From Methylococcaceae bacterium UBA6146 (GTDB lineage Bacteria > Pseudomonadota > Gammaproteobacteria > Methylococcales > Methylomonadaceae): 64,000 bases of DNA. The position numbers and the translations under genes were made by a program. Positions 25,287-34,467 of the stretch are shown here, one piece after another. Numbering within the stretch: the first letter of the stretch is position 1; each line of letters begins with the position of its first letter. The DNA is taken from positions 186,001 to 250,000 of the forward strand of contig DIUY01000011.1 in assembly GCA_002422395.1 (NCBI GenBank), read 5' to 3'. The notes beneath the pieces are model-generated. The model saw nothing but the letters and a program-made list of their open reading frames with translations. It was not told the origin of the DNA and made no database searches.

Positions 25287-25933
25287 AATTCTACCTCAGC
25301 AGGCGCAATAATGGCGGGGTTATAGCCCTCGGTCAATTTGGGCAGGATGATGTTTTTCACCTCCCAACCTTTGTGGATCAACGTGCCGGAAAAAGGTGCG
25401 CTGCCGATAATGTTGCCGGTCAGGCGCACTGTGGCGGCGTCAAAACCTTGCGCTAGGGTGACCATGTTGCCTTCCTGTTCAGTACGGATCGGTTCCAAGA
25501 CAAAATGTTCATCCAGCACTTTGTTGCAGCCTTCATGGACAACCCGTGCCGCAACGCCTATGTCAGCATCGTTGTAAGTGGCGATGTCTTCTTTAATAAA
25601 ATCGATAAAACGCGCTTCTTTTTGTAACAAACCCAGCAACTGCAAGGCGGCATCGGGTGTGGGTTCTCTTAATATGACCGGTTCCGGGGCGGGTGCATGG
25701 ATGATTTTTTCAACTTCGACAATTTTCTCGACCACTTGCACAATGGGTTCTGGCGCAACTGCCGCAGGTTGGGCAGCCGGGGCTTTTTTTCTGCGGGCCA
25801 AGCCGATGACCATGGCCAGCAATAAGACAATCAGGAGAACTGACAGCAATGCAACTGCACCGGCAAGACCTGCGTGCAAAAAGTCAAAGGTGGTCGGATA
25901 CACTGATAAGTCTATTTTATAAACTGTGTTCAT
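25283..25933 (-). CDS. DUF2760 membrane-anchored partner of Hsp70
   Basis: 216-aa protein. One membrane helix (about 23-45: LAGAVALLSVLLIVLLLAMV) is followed by a Pro/Ala/Glu-rich linker and a C-terminal DUF2760 domain (about 95-210: LLGLLQKEARFIDFIKEDI...). The family is consistently next to Hsp70-like genes, as here with a 4-base overlap, so it probably tethers that chaperone at the inner membrane with the domain in the cytoplasm. No enzymatic motif is visible. Confidence 0.85.
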   Translation of the reverse strand: MNTVYKIDLSVYPTTFDFLHAGLAGAVALLSVLLIVLLLAMVIGLARRKKAPAAQPAAVAPEPIVQVVEKIVEVEKIIHAPAPEPVILREPTPDAALQLLGLLQKEARFIDFIKEDIATYNDADIGVAARVVHEGCNKVLDEHFVLEPIRTEQEGNMVTLAQGFDAATVRLTGNIIGSAPFSGTLIHKGWEVKNIILPKLTEGYNPAIIAPAEVEL

Positions 25934-25950
25934 GTTGAAGGCCTCTTTAG

Positions 25951-26334
25951 TTAGTGGGTGTTGCCCTGTTTACGTGCGGCTTCTGAAAAGATCATTTCTT
26001 GCAAGACGCTTCGGGTGGTTTGTATGCGTAGTTGTTTTAAATGGCGGTCAGCAATAACTGACGGCACTTTTTCAGCAAGATAAATGTCACGCATTATGGC
26101 CAATGTGGTTTCGCATTGTTTCATTATTGCATCGGTTGCGTGGCGGCTGTCTTGAGTTTGGTAAAGGGCTTTTTGCATTTCGTCGGAAACACATTTTTTA
26201 TACTGGTAGGCGGCGTCTTGGATTTTCCCGATGGTCGTATCGGATAGTGTTGTATCATGCCATTCATTTTTTGGGTCATTGGCGAAAGATACTGTAGTAA
26301 AAAGCAAGACGACTAAGAAATAATTTTTGTTCAT
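25951..26334 (-). CDS. Small exported protein of unknown function
   Basis: 127-aa protein with a signal peptide (MNKNYFLVVLLFTTVSFAND, likely cut after SFA). The mature part is helical with two cysteines (KKCVSDEM and KQCETTLA) that could form a disulfide, and conserved-looking QDAAYQYKKC. It is probably periplasmic. It lies 17 bp upstream of the DUF2760 gene on the same strand, so it may be the first gene of a three-gene unit with the Hsp70 pair. I do not recognise a family. Confidence 0.75.
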   Translation of the reverse strand: MNKNYFLVVLLFTTVSFANDPKNEWHDTTLSDTTIGKIQDAAYQYKKCVSDEMQKALYQTQDSRHATDAIMKQCETTLAIMRDIYLAEKVPSVIADRHLKQLRIQTTRSVLQEMIFSEAARKQGNTH

Positions 26335-26704
26335 AATATTCCTTAATTAATATGATGGGTGGAATGTGAACCTTAGATTTTACGCGAACGCGCCAAAAAA
26401 TGCGTGATAAAGCGTTATTATCCAGTTAAAAAGCCAAGCAAGTGTTACAGTCTGGAAAATTTCCCGTTACCATAGCCCGATAGTGGCAAACAGATGTTAA
26501 AACACACCGCTTAGGCCTAAGTATGCCTTTATGCCTTCAGCGGGATAAGTCAGGTGATGGGTTTGCTTTGCGCCAGGCAGCCACAACCATTACGGGCACG
26601 GTATTGGATGTTAAAATGTTGCCGTCATTTTATATCTGGATTGACGCCGTCTATGCCATAGAATAGGCCAATCCGACACCAACAATTTTTCTAAAGAGGA
26701 CAGT
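26335..26704. other. Intergenic region upstream of UPF0182 gene
   Basis: A divergent 370-bp gap between the exported-protein gene (minus) and the UPF0182 gene (plus). AAAGAGGACAG precedes the ATG at 26705. I see no strong repeat, RNA or sigma-54 motif. Confidence 0.5.
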
Positions 26705-29353
26705 ATGCGGAACCTGAAGTTTTTACCCGCGTTGATTGGAGCGACGCTTGTCATCGCTATCACTTTATATGTCGCCTTCTATTTCATATTCCTTGATCTG
26801 TTTGTTGATCTGTGGTGGTTCCAATCACTGAAATTAGAGTCTTATTTTTGGTTAAAGTTGCTCTATAAGTTCTTTTTGTCGGGCGTGGTGACGCTGGCCT
26901 TTTTCACCATTTTCTTTTTTCATTTCTGGATTGCCTCCCGTTATTTGGGGTTAAGCCCGCCCGATGCGGTTCTTAGCAATGCTGCCCAGCGGCGTCGCTT
27001 CCAGAATTTTGCCGATGTCTTTATGAGCGGTTCGGTAAAAATATATACGCCACTTTCCTTGCTCCTGGCTGTTTTTATCGCCATCCCTTTTTATACCCAA
27101 TGGGAAACCTCGTTGTTGTTTTTTTTCGGCAGCGATTCTGGGGTGAAAGATTCGGTTTATGGCAATGATGTCAGTTTTTACCTGCTTTCTTACCCTATCT
27201 ACTTGTTGGTCCAGAAAGAATTGCTGACAACCGCTAGCTTGATATTCTGTATGGTGGGCATCCTGTATTGGCTGGAGCATATTTTTGTGCCCGGCCAACG
27301 CAAAGAGTTTCCGCTGGGCGCTAAAATCCATTTGACTATTCTAATCGGCTTTGTGGTCGGGTTTGTGGTTTGGGGGTTCATGCTGCAACGTTTCTCGCTG
27401 CTGTATGCCAATAATCATGAGCCTGTCTTTTATGGCCCAGGATTTGTTGAGATACGTTATCAATTGCCGCTGATCTGGTTGGGTATCGCCACCTTTTTAG
27501 CAACGGCTGTCACCGCAAGCCTGTTTATTTTTTCAGAAAGGCACCGTATCAAGGCGCCGTTTTTAATATCGTTAACCGTCTTTCTTTGTGTGTTAGGTTT
27601 GCCTAAAGTGGGGTTTATCCCAAATTTACTGCAAAAGTATGTGGTCAACCCTAATCCTGTCAAAACCGAAAAGCCGTTCATGCAGCATAATATCGATGCG
27701 ACGCAGGCGGGATATGATTTAAAAAATATCAAGACAGTTGATGTGTCCATTAAGGTTGATGCTGCCGAGGATATTCAAACGTGGGGAACGCAAAAACGAT
27801 TTGAAAATATTCCGGTGTGGGACCGGGAGTATATTATCGATATGTACAAGCAGTTACAGGAGATAAGGCCTTATTACAAGTTTAGGTCGGTCGATGAAGA
27901 CCGCTATTTTGTCCTTGACCACACCCATCAAGTTAATATTTCAGCGAGGGAGATTAATATCTCAAAGCTTCCCGTAGAGGCGCAAAATTGGGAAAACAAG
28001 CATTTGCGCTATACCCACGGCTATGGTGCGGTCATCACCCCGGCCGCACAGGACGCCGATAAGCCCCAAACGTGGTATTTGCGTGACTTAATCATGCAAT
28101 CGCCGGTGGGCTTTACGGTCAATCATCCTGACCTTTATTATGGCCAAGAACAGCTTGATTATGCCATTGTGCCTAATAACCTTGATGTGATGGGGATTGC
28201 CCGCACTGACCCGACACTAGTGAGGGGGTATCATGGCGTCGGCGGCATACCTATCCCGTCTTATTTCAGAAAGGCATTGTTCGCCTTTTATTTTCACGAC
28301 GAAAAGATATTTTTTTCGCCCAATATCTCAAAAAACAGCAAGGTTAAAATGCGCCGGAATATTACCGAGCGTATCCACAAGCTTGCCCCGTTTTTGCATT
28401 TGGACAAAGACCCCTATCTGGTTATGACTAAAGATAGGTTTTATTGGATACAGGACGCCTATACGTTATCGGACAATTATCCAGCTTCAAAACCAACCGA
28501 AGACAATTTTATAGGCGAACATCAGCGCTTCAATTACATCCGCAATTCAGTAAAAATTACAGTTGATGCTTTTGATGGTGATGTGGATTTTTACATTGCA
28601 GACCCGTCTGACGCCATTATCAAAGCCTACAGCAATGCTTACCCTGGCTTGTTCAAGAATTTGCAGGAAATGCCGGAGGAGATGCGTAAGCATTTGCGTT
28701 ATCCGCGTGACCTTTATTATCTGCAAATGAAGGTTTATGCGAAGTACCATCAGGATAAGCCGGAATTGTTTTATGAGCAGGCGGAAACGTGGGACCAGGC
28801 GATAGTCCGTGATGAGCCCGTGTTGCCTTATTACCAAACGATGGATTTTGGCCACTGCAATGATAAGGAAGAATTTGTTTTGATTAATCCGATGACGCCG
28901 GTGAATAGGGGTAACTTAAGCATGATAGGGGTTGCCGGTACCCTGGATGAAAAAGGATGTTCTTTGGACTACAAGCCAGGCATAACGATTTATAAGTTTG
29001 GTAAGGATGTGCAGGTCAACGGGCCCGCCCAGATAGAGGCCTTAACCCAACAGGTGCCTGAGATCTCGGCGCAATTTACTTTGTGGGGACAGTCAGGGTC
29101 GAAAGTGGAATTGGGGCGTATGGTTATTCTTCCTATGGGCAACACGGTGTTGTATGTGCAGCCGATTTACATTGCGTCAACGAAAAATAAGATGCCTGAA
29201 CTGATCCGCGTTATCGTCACTATTGGGAATGAAACGGTTATGGATAAAACGATAGCGTCGGCATTTAACCGATTGAAGCAAATTTTTATTAAAAACGCCG
29301 CTAGTGTCGGTATGAGGGCGGCCACCGCTAACTCAGCATCACGCGAAGACTAA
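26705..29353 (+). CDS. UPF0182 (COG1615) large membrane protein
   Basis: 882-aa integral membrane protein. About seven transmembrane helices in the first ~300 residues (starting LIGATLVIAITLYVAFYFIFL) are followed by a large soluble part with WDREYIIDMYKQLQEIRPYY, YFVLDHTHQVNISAREI, GYGAVITPA and PVGFTVNHPDLYYG, the core of the UPF0182 family. Function is unknown in all members; the big domain is expected outside the cytoplasm. It is followed after 1 bp by a MEKHLA protein gene, indicating co-translation. Confidence 0.93.
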   Translation: MRNLKFLPALIGATLVIAITLYVAFYFIFLDLFVDLWWFQSLKLESYFWLKLLYKFFLSGVVTLAFFTIFFFHFWIASRYLGLSPPDAVLSNAAQRRRFQNFADVFMSGSVKIYTPLSLLLAVFIAIPFYTQWETSLLFFFGSDSGVKDSVYGNDVSFYLLSYPIYLLVQKELLTTASLIFCMVGILYWLEHIFVPGQRKEFPLGAKIHLTILIGFVVGFVVWGFMLQRFSLLYANNHEPVFYGPGFVEIRYQLPLIWLGIATFLATAVTASLFIFSERHRIKAPFLISLTVFLCVLGLPKVGFIPNLLQKYVVNPNPVKTEKPFMQHNIDATQAGYDLKNIKTVDVSIKVDAAEDIQTWGTQKRFENIPVWDREYIIDMYKQLQEIRPYYKFRSVDEDRYFVLDHTHQVNISAREINISKLPVEAQNWENKHLRYTHGYGAVITPAAQDADKPQTWYLRDLIMQSPVGFTVNHPDLYYGQEQLDYAIVPNNLDVMGIARTDPTLVRGYHGVGGIPIPSYFRKALFAFYFHDEKIFFSPNISKNSKVKMRRNITERIHKLAPFLHLDKDPYLVMTKDRFYWIQDAYTLSDNYPASKPTEDNFIGEHQRFNYIRNSVKITVDAFDGDVDFYIADPSDAIIKAYSNAYPGLFKNLQEMPEEMRKHLRYPRDLYYLQMKVYAKYHQDKPELFYEQAETWDQAIVRDEPVLPYYQTMDFGHCNDKEEFVLINPMTPVNRGNLSMIGVAGTLDEKGCSLDYKPGITIYKFGKDVQVNGPAQIEALTQQVPEISAQFTLWGQSGSKVELGRMVILPMGNTVLYVQPIYIASTKNKMPELIRVIVTIGNETVMDKTIASAFNRLKQIFIKNAASVGMRAATANSASRED

Positions 29354-29354
29354 G

Positions 29355-29840
29355 ATGCCAATGCAAAAAAATGCCGCCCCTAGCTCAGAAAACGGTTTTT
29401 ATGCCAGCCACGTCCGGTTGTTACTTGATAGTTACCGGCATTTTTTAGGGCGGCCATTAGTTGATTTGGCAGCGGCGGATGGTAACGCGGGGGAGTGGGT
29501 GTATCGTGCCGACTTTGCGTTGGTGTCGCATAATATTGATGCAATTCCGCTGTTCAACTACGCTAACTATACGGCATTGCAGTTGTTCGGGCGTTCTTGG
29601 GAGGAGTTTATAGGCCTGCCATCCCGCTATTCGGTGGAGCCGTCCAATGTCGAGGAACGGGAGCGGTTATTGGCTGAAGTCAGTGCGAATGGCCACATCA
29701 AAAATTATTCAGGGGTCCGTATTGCTAAAGGTGGCAGGCGTTTTAGGATAAATAACGCCACGGTATGGAACGTCCATGACCGTGAAGGCGTATACATTGG
29801 CCAGGCTGCCAGTTTTAGTGATTGGGAGATGCTTTCCTAA
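29355..29840 (+). CDS. MEKHLA (PAS-like) domain protein
   Basis: 161-aa single-domain protein: HVRLLLDSYRHFLGRPLVD, FALVSHNIDAIPLFNYANYTALQLFGRSWEEF, LPSRYSVEP and INNATVWNVHDREGVYIGQAASFSDW form the MEKHLA pattern, a PAS-like sensor fold with no output domain. It may bind a small ligand or the neighbouring membrane protein. It begins one base after the UPF0182 stop. Stand-alone MEKHLA proteins are not functionally characterised to my knowledge. Confidence 0.85.
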   Translation: MPMQKNAAPSSENGFYASHVRLLLDSYRHFLGRPLVDLAAADGNAGEWVYRADFALVSHNIDAIPLFNYANYTALQLFGRSWEEFIGLPSRYSVEPSNVEERERLLAEVSANGHIKNYSGVRIAKGGRRFRINNATVWNVHDREGVYIGQAASFSDWEMLS

Positions 29841-29950
29841 CCCATTATTTTTAATGGTTCGGACGCTTTTGATTTGAGAAATGTTTCCAGTGCTGGTGTG
29901 GCGGGAACAACTGCGGTGAATTTCGTGCTGGAGGCTTAGGTTTTAGGCAT

Positions 29951-30004
29951 AAAAACGAAATGGCTAAGCCATACCAGGAAACACAATGCCCCATGGTATG
30001 GCTT
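29951..30004 (-). terminator. Terminator of small exported protein gene
   Basis: On the minus strand a 10-bp stem (AAGCCATACC/GGTATGGCTT, 29966-30004) is followed about ten bases later by a short T-run (29951-29955). It lies just beyond the stop of the gene at 30013. Confidence 0.5.
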
Positions 30005-30012
30005 GCTGGGTC

Positions 30013-30399
30013 TTACAATAACCCTTTCAGGTCTTGGAAGCCTTTGTAAGCGTCTCTCAATTCTTGTTCTGCTTCTTGAGTAGAGCCTTGTTTTAGATGG
30101 TTACGGGCTGATTTCAATTTGTTGTTGGCTCTGGAGCGGGCCATGTCAACTTTGTCATTAGCATTGATTTCTTTGCTGGCATCAAGCGCGTCTTTAATCA
30201 GCTTTGCCACCGCATCGCTTTCGGCGCCAGTGGTAAGTGCATCAAGGGATGCTTTTACTTTACTAGATACCATGTCAATGGCTTCAGTTGGCGCGTAAGT
30301 TATTCTGCCTGCATCTGTTTCAGCTACAGCAACAGTTGAAGCTGCGCCCATAGCAGACGCTATCAATAAAGAAAGTAAGGCTTTTTTTAATGTTTTCAT
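30013..30399 (-). CDS. Small exported helical protein
   Basis: 128-aa protein with a clear signal peptide (KKALLSLLIASAMGAASTVAVA, cut near AVA-ET). The mature chain is charged and helical with few hydrophobic stretches: VSSKVKASLDAL, DALDASKEINANDKVDMARSRANNKLKSARNHLKQGSTQEAEQELRDAY. It ends KGFQDLKGLL. Architecture and the closing pattern resemble the small exported protein at 59141-59494, so the two may be distant paralogues. Likely periplasmic; no metal-binding His/Cys cluster is present. Function unknown. Confidence 0.75.
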   Translation of the reverse strand: MKTLKKALLSLLIASAMGAASTVAVAETDAGRITYAPTEAIDMVSSKVKASLDALTTGAESDAVAKLIKDALDASKEINANDKVDMARSRANNKLKSARNHLKQGSTQEAEQELRDAYKGFQDLKGLL

Positions 30400-30581
30400 T
30401 TCACTAATCCTCTAGATGTTGTTATTTTTTCAATATTTCGGTAACGTGGCAACAGGGTCGTCGCTACGCGCCGAAAAACGATTCTATCACAATTTGAGTG
30501 CTTTTTAACCCGTCAAAACCATTAAAAGCAGGGTGATATAATATTCAAATCCGCCTTTAAATAGCTCATTTTAGAAAAACT

Positions 30582-31517
30582 ATGAAAAAAATCCCTATCG
30601 GTATCAGCAGTTGCCTGCTCGGCCAGAATGTCCGTTTTGATGGCGGCCACAAACGTGACTCGTATATTGTCGGCACTCTGGGTGAATACTTCGATTTTCA
30701 TGCCATTTGCCCTGAAGTGGCCATAGGTTTGGGCACGCCGCGTCCGACCATCCATCTAGTGAAAATAGCTGATTCAATCCGTTGTGTAGGGATAAAAGAG
30801 CCGGAAAATGATGTGACGGAGCGGCTGCGCGATTATGCGGCTGAGCTGCGGCCAATTCATGCTGATTTGTGTGGTTATATTGTAAAAAAAGATTCGCCCA
30901 GTTGCGGCATGGCACGCGTTAAAGTATTTACTGGCGGCCAGCCCCACCGTAACGGTGTTGGTATCTATACGGAGGAGATGATGCGTAACAACCCCTTGAT
31001 GCCAGTGGAAGAGGAAGGGCGCTTAGGTGATGCGGGTCTGCGTGAGAATTTTATTCAGCGTGTTTATGTGTTGCACCGGTGGAAACAAATGCTGGAAAAA
31101 GGCCTGACGGTATCTGGTTTGACGGCCTTTCATGCCCGCCATAAGTTAATTATTATGAGCCATGGGGATTATCGTGATATGGGGAAGTTAATAGCCGCCG
31201 CGACAAAAGAGGATTTGGCAGTGGTTGCTGGGCAATATATTTTGTTGCTGATGACGGTTTTAAAAACAGTTGTTAATCGGGCTAATCATGTCAATGTGCT
31301 TCAGCATATTCAGGGCTATTTAAAAAAGGAGCTGACGGCGGGGGATAAAGCGGAGTTATGTGAAATGATCGAGCGCTATCGTCGGGGAGAGATACCGTTG
31401 ATCGTTCCGTTGACATTGCTTAAGCATCATTTCCGAAAAGCCCCTGACCCCTATATAGAAAATTCTTATTATATGTCCCCGTATCCTCAAGAATTGAGCC
31501 TTATTAATGAGTTATAG
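30582..31517 (+). CDS. DUF523-DUF1722 protein (TudS/YbgA type)
   Basis: 311-aa protein. The N-terminal DUF523 domain (about 1-155) shows GISSCLLGQNVRFDGGHK, CPEVAIGLGTPRP and KKDSPSCGMARV, whose three cysteines match the 4Fe-4S ligands of the thiouracil desulfurase TudS family. The C-terminal DUF1722 domain (about 185-305: FHARHKLIIMSHGDYRDMGKL) is the YbgA part. The fusion is common in gammaproteobacteria, often near photolyase genes, absent here. Desulfuration of thiolated bases is a family-based suggestion. It overlaps the next gene by 11 bases. Confidence 0.88.
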   Translation: MKKIPIGISSCLLGQNVRFDGGHKRDSYIVGTLGEYFDFHAICPEVAIGLGTPRPTIHLVKIADSIRCVGIKEPENDVTERLRDYAAELRPIHADLCGYIVKKDSPSCGMARVKVFTGGQPHRNGVGIYTEEMMRNNPLMPVEEEGRLGDAGLRENFIQRVYVLHRWKQMLEKGLTVSGLTAFHARHKLIIMSHGDYRDMGKLIAAATKEDLAVVAGQYILLLMTVLKTVVNRANHVNVLQHIQGYLKKELTAGDKAELCEMIERYRRGEIPLIVPLTLLKHHFRKAPDPYIENSYYMSPYPQELSLINEL

Positions 31518-32352
31518 CCTGTCCAGAGTTTTGATCGTCGGTTGCGGCGCTATTGGCACACAGTTGGCGCATAAGTTATCGGAACAAGGCCATGCAGTGA
31601 CCGGTTTAAAACGCCACCCTCCTGCATCGGACGGAAGAATTGATTACATAGCCGCCGATATAACTTCCCCGGCAGATGTTGCCAATATCAGCGGGGATTT
31701 TGAGTATGTGTTTTTTATCTTGTCCGCAGATGGGCGCACGGAAAAAAACTACAGGGACATTTATGAAACGGGCCTACAGAATATGCTGAATAAGTTTGCC
31801 CGGCAACGCTGGTTTTTTGTTTCCTCAACCAGCGTGTACGGCCAGTCAAAAGGTGAATGGGTGGATGAAAACAGCCCCGCGCGGCCAGCTAATGTCACTA
31901 GCCAGCTTATCAGGCAAGCCGAGCGGCAGGTGATGGATTTGAGCCCGCTAAATATCATTGTGCGCTTTTCTGGTATTTATGGGCCAGGCCGGGGCCATTT
32001 GCTAAAAATGGTGCGGCAACAGCCATTAGTGCAACAACAACCACCGTATTTTACTAATCGGATCCATCAGCAGGATTGTGTTGGCATATTGGCGTTTTTA
32101 TTTGCCCAACGTTTGGCGGACATGGCTCTGGAGCAATGCTATTTGGCCAGTGATGATGAGCCGGTGCCGATGTGGGAAGTTATGTCCTGGTTGGCTGATC
32201 AGATGCGCTGCCCTGCGCCGGCCATAAAGCCAGCCGATGTTGGGGTGTCGCAGAATAAGCGCTGTAATAACCAACGCTTGAAGGCATTGGGTTACCAGTT
32301 TTATTACCCTAGTTACAGAGACGGTTATCGCGGTTTATTAATCCATGAGTAA
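31507..32352 (+). CDS. NAD(P)-dependent SDR/epimerase-like protein (YeeZ type)
   Basis: 281-aa Rossmann protein. The nucleotide loop is VLIVGCGAIGTQLAHKLSEQGH near residues 7-28; the active-site-like region has FVSSTSVYG and later RFSGIYGPGRGHLL. This matches atypical SDR proteins close to E. coli YeeZ. The tyrosine of the usual YxxxK is present as VYG without a clear lysine four residues on, so catalytic activity is open. It is coupled on both sides: 11-base overlap with the DUF523 gene, 8-base overlap with radA. Confidence 0.85.
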   Translation: MSYSLSRVLIVGCGAIGTQLAHKLSEQGHAVTGLKRHPPASDGRIDYIAADITSPADVANISGDFEYVFFILSADGRTEKNYRDIYETGLQNMLNKFARQRWFFVSSTSVYGQSKGEWVDENSPARPANVTSQLIRQAERQVMDLSPLNIIVRFSGIYGPGRGHLLKMVRQQPLVQQQPPYFTNRIHQQDCVGILAFLFAQRLADMALEQCYLASDDEPVPMWEVMSWLADQMRCPAPAIKPADVGVSQNKRCNNQRLKALGYQFYYPSYRDGYRGLLIHE

Positions 32353-33736
32353 AAAAATTAAAACGGCATTTGTTTGTGACCAATGTGGCGCGGATTTTCC
32401 ACGCTGGGGCGGACAATGCACCAGTTGTGGGGAATGGAACACTATCAAGGAGGTGCGGCTAGGGTCGGCTGCGTCAGAACGGAATGGCCGTTCGACAGGC
32501 TATGCCGGCAGCATTTCCGAAGTGAAGCTATTGTCTGACGTTAATTTGTTGCAGGCCGAGCGTATTTTTACCGGCATATCGGAATTTGACCGTGTCCTAG
32601 GTGGCGGTATTGTCAGGGGCAGTGTGGTCTTGATCGGGGGCGCGCCAGGGGCAGGGAAAAGCACCCTTCTATTGCAGGCGATAGCGAATATCGCTGACCG
32701 CAATAACCGTGTCCTTTATGTTTCAGGGGAAGAGTCCTTGCAGCAAATTGCTGAGAGGGCGCATCGGTTAAAGCTTCCTGCAAACAAAATTTTGATGTTG
32801 GCGGAAACCTCCGTCCAACGTATCTGTGATGTGATGGATGACATCAAGCCGCAAGTTTTGGTGATAGATTCGATTCAGGTTATGCATACGCAAGAAACTG
32901 ATTCTGCACCCGGTTCAGTGTCCCAAGTTAGGGAATCGGCCAGTTACCTGACGCAATATGCCAAAAAGCATAATGTGTCCATTTTTATGGTTGGGCATGT
33001 GACTAAAGACCAATCCTTGGCCGGGCCTATGACATTGAGCCACATTGTCGACACCCAAGTGATGTTGGGTTCAACGGATGATGCCCGTTATCGGATTTTA
33101 AGGGCTGACAAAAACCGTTTTGGTAGCGTGGGTGAGCTAGGCTTTTTTGCTATGGATGGTTCGGGGCTGAAGGAAGTTAAAAACCCGTCGGCGATGTTTC
33201 TGACCCGCGCCGAAAAACCTTCTTCTGGCAGTGTGGTGACGGTGTTATGGGAAGGTACCCGGCCGCTGTTGGTGGAAATTCAGGCGTTGGTGACGGATTG
33301 CCAGTATGGTAACCCACGGCGGCTTGCTGTAGGTTTCGATCAAAACCGCTTAGCGATGCTGCTGGCGGTATTGTCGCGGCATGGGGGGGTTGCCACTGCA
33401 CAAGATGAAATCTATGCCAATGTGGTTGGCGGCATTAAGATTGCAGAAACAAGCTCCGATTTAGCGATAGTTGTCGGTGTTGTGTCTAGCCTGAAAAACC
33501 AGGTGATTCCCCATAATATGTTTTTTTTCGGGGAAATTGGTTTGGCGGGTGAGATTAGGCCGGTTGCCAATGGCCATGCAAGGCTTAATGATGCGGCGAA
33601 GCATGGCTTCACAAAAGCCGTGATACCCAAGGCCAATGCCCCTAAGATGCCTATTGAGGGGTTGCAAATTTATGCGGTGGCGACCCTGTCCGAAGCGCTT
33701 GAGGTTATTGCGGGGCTTTACGATGGGAAGGTTTAA
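32345..33736 (+). CDS. radA: DNA repair protein RadA
   Basis: 463-aa RadA (Sms), a RecA-like helicase that extends recombination intermediates. It has an N-terminal zinc finger CDQCGADFPRWGGQCTSC, Walker A GGAPGAGKST near 99-108, the RadA-specific KNRFG motif (ADKNRFGSVGELGFF), and a C-terminal Lon-like domain (about 285-455). Length is standard. The start overlaps the SDR gene by 8 bases, and its end overlaps the convergent FHA gene by 4. Confidence 0.97.
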   Translation: MSKKIKTAFVCDQCGADFPRWGGQCTSCGEWNTIKEVRLGSAASERNGRSTGYAGSISEVKLLSDVNLLQAERIFTGISEFDRVLGGGIVRGSVVLIGGAPGAGKSTLLLQAIANIADRNNRVLYVSGEESLQQIAERAHRLKLPANKILMLAETSVQRICDVMDDIKPQVLVIDSIQVMHTQETDSAPGSVSQVRESASYLTQYAKKHNVSIFMVGHVTKDQSLAGPMTLSHIVDTQVMLGSTDDARYRILRADKNRFGSVGELGFFAMDGSGLKEVKNPSAMFLTRAEKPSSGSVVTVLWEGTRPLLVEIQALVTDCQYGNPRRLAVGFDQNRLAMLLAVLSRHGGVATAQDEIYANVVGGIKIAETSSDLAIVVGVVSSLKNQVIPHNMFFFGEIGLAGEIRPVANGHARLNDAAKHGFTKAVIPKANAPKMPIEGLQIYAVATLSEALEVIAGLYDGKV

Positions 33737-34359
33737 TGTAAGAAAAACTGTAGGGAAACGTTATTGATGGCAAGTGTGTCATTATCGTTGAGCTTTACGT
33801 AGCTGTTGTCCAAAGCGACGTTGTTTATGGTTATTTTGCCGGTGTTTTCCAGTGAGGTTATAAAGTAACCATCCCTTTTTTTTGATATGACGACAACGCC
33901 GTTGCCACTACTGCCTAGTCGGGTCATTGCCTTTTTTAGCGGCAGAATTTTACCGATGTTGCTGCCATTTAACACTTGCAAACTCGCGGCCTGTAACTGT
34001 GTGTCGTCGTCGCCGTCAAAGTGTTTGCCTTCTTCAAAAACCAGTTCTTCAGGTTGCTGAAAGCTTGCCGCTTCTGTCGTGTTATAGACAATATCATGTT
34101 TGCCAATAGTTATGGTGTCTTTGTCGGCAAGGGTGGTTTCCTTAATTTTTTGACCGTTTACAATTAGCGGGAAGCTGTCGTTTAATTGCTTAATTGTGCT
34201 GGCATCATTGTGGATAATAATGGCGGCATGTGCAGGCGCAACCGCAAGGCTATCGATGGCCACGTCATTGGTCTCGTCACGCCCGATATGCACGACCCGG
34301 TTTTCAAACAGGTAAGAATTGATTTCTTTGTATTTAAAAAAAACAGTAAGTTTTGCCAT
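33733..34359 (-). CDS. Tandem FHA-domain protein
   Basis: 208-aa protein with two forkhead-associated phosphothreonine-binding domains: residues ~5-95 (VVHIGRDETNDVAIDS, APAHAAIIIH) and ~125-208 (ITSLENTGKITINNVALDN). The second lacks the usual GRxxxxD start (TRLGSSGNGVVVIS), so it may not bind phosphopeptide. No kinase is adjacent. It faces radA, overlapping its end by 4 bases. Probable cytoplasmic adaptor; target unknown. Confidence 0.82.
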   Translation of the reverse strand: MAKLTVFFKYKEINSYLFENRVVHIGRDETNDVAIDSLAVAPAHAAIIIHNDASTIKQLNDSFPLIVNGQKIKETTLADKDTITIGKHDIVYNTTEAASFQQPEELVFEEGKHFDGDDDTQLQAASLQVLNGSNIGKILPLKKAMTRLGSSGNGVVVISKKRDGYFITSLENTGKITINNVALDNSYVKLNDNDTLAINNVSLQFFLH

Positions 34360-34467
34360 TGCAACAGTAAATCGTAAAGTAGACAGATTTTAATTATAGA
34401 CGGTATTATTTTTCTGTTTCAAAAAAATGCGCTTTGTCCGATAAGGCCTGTTTTTTTTGCAGAAAAA

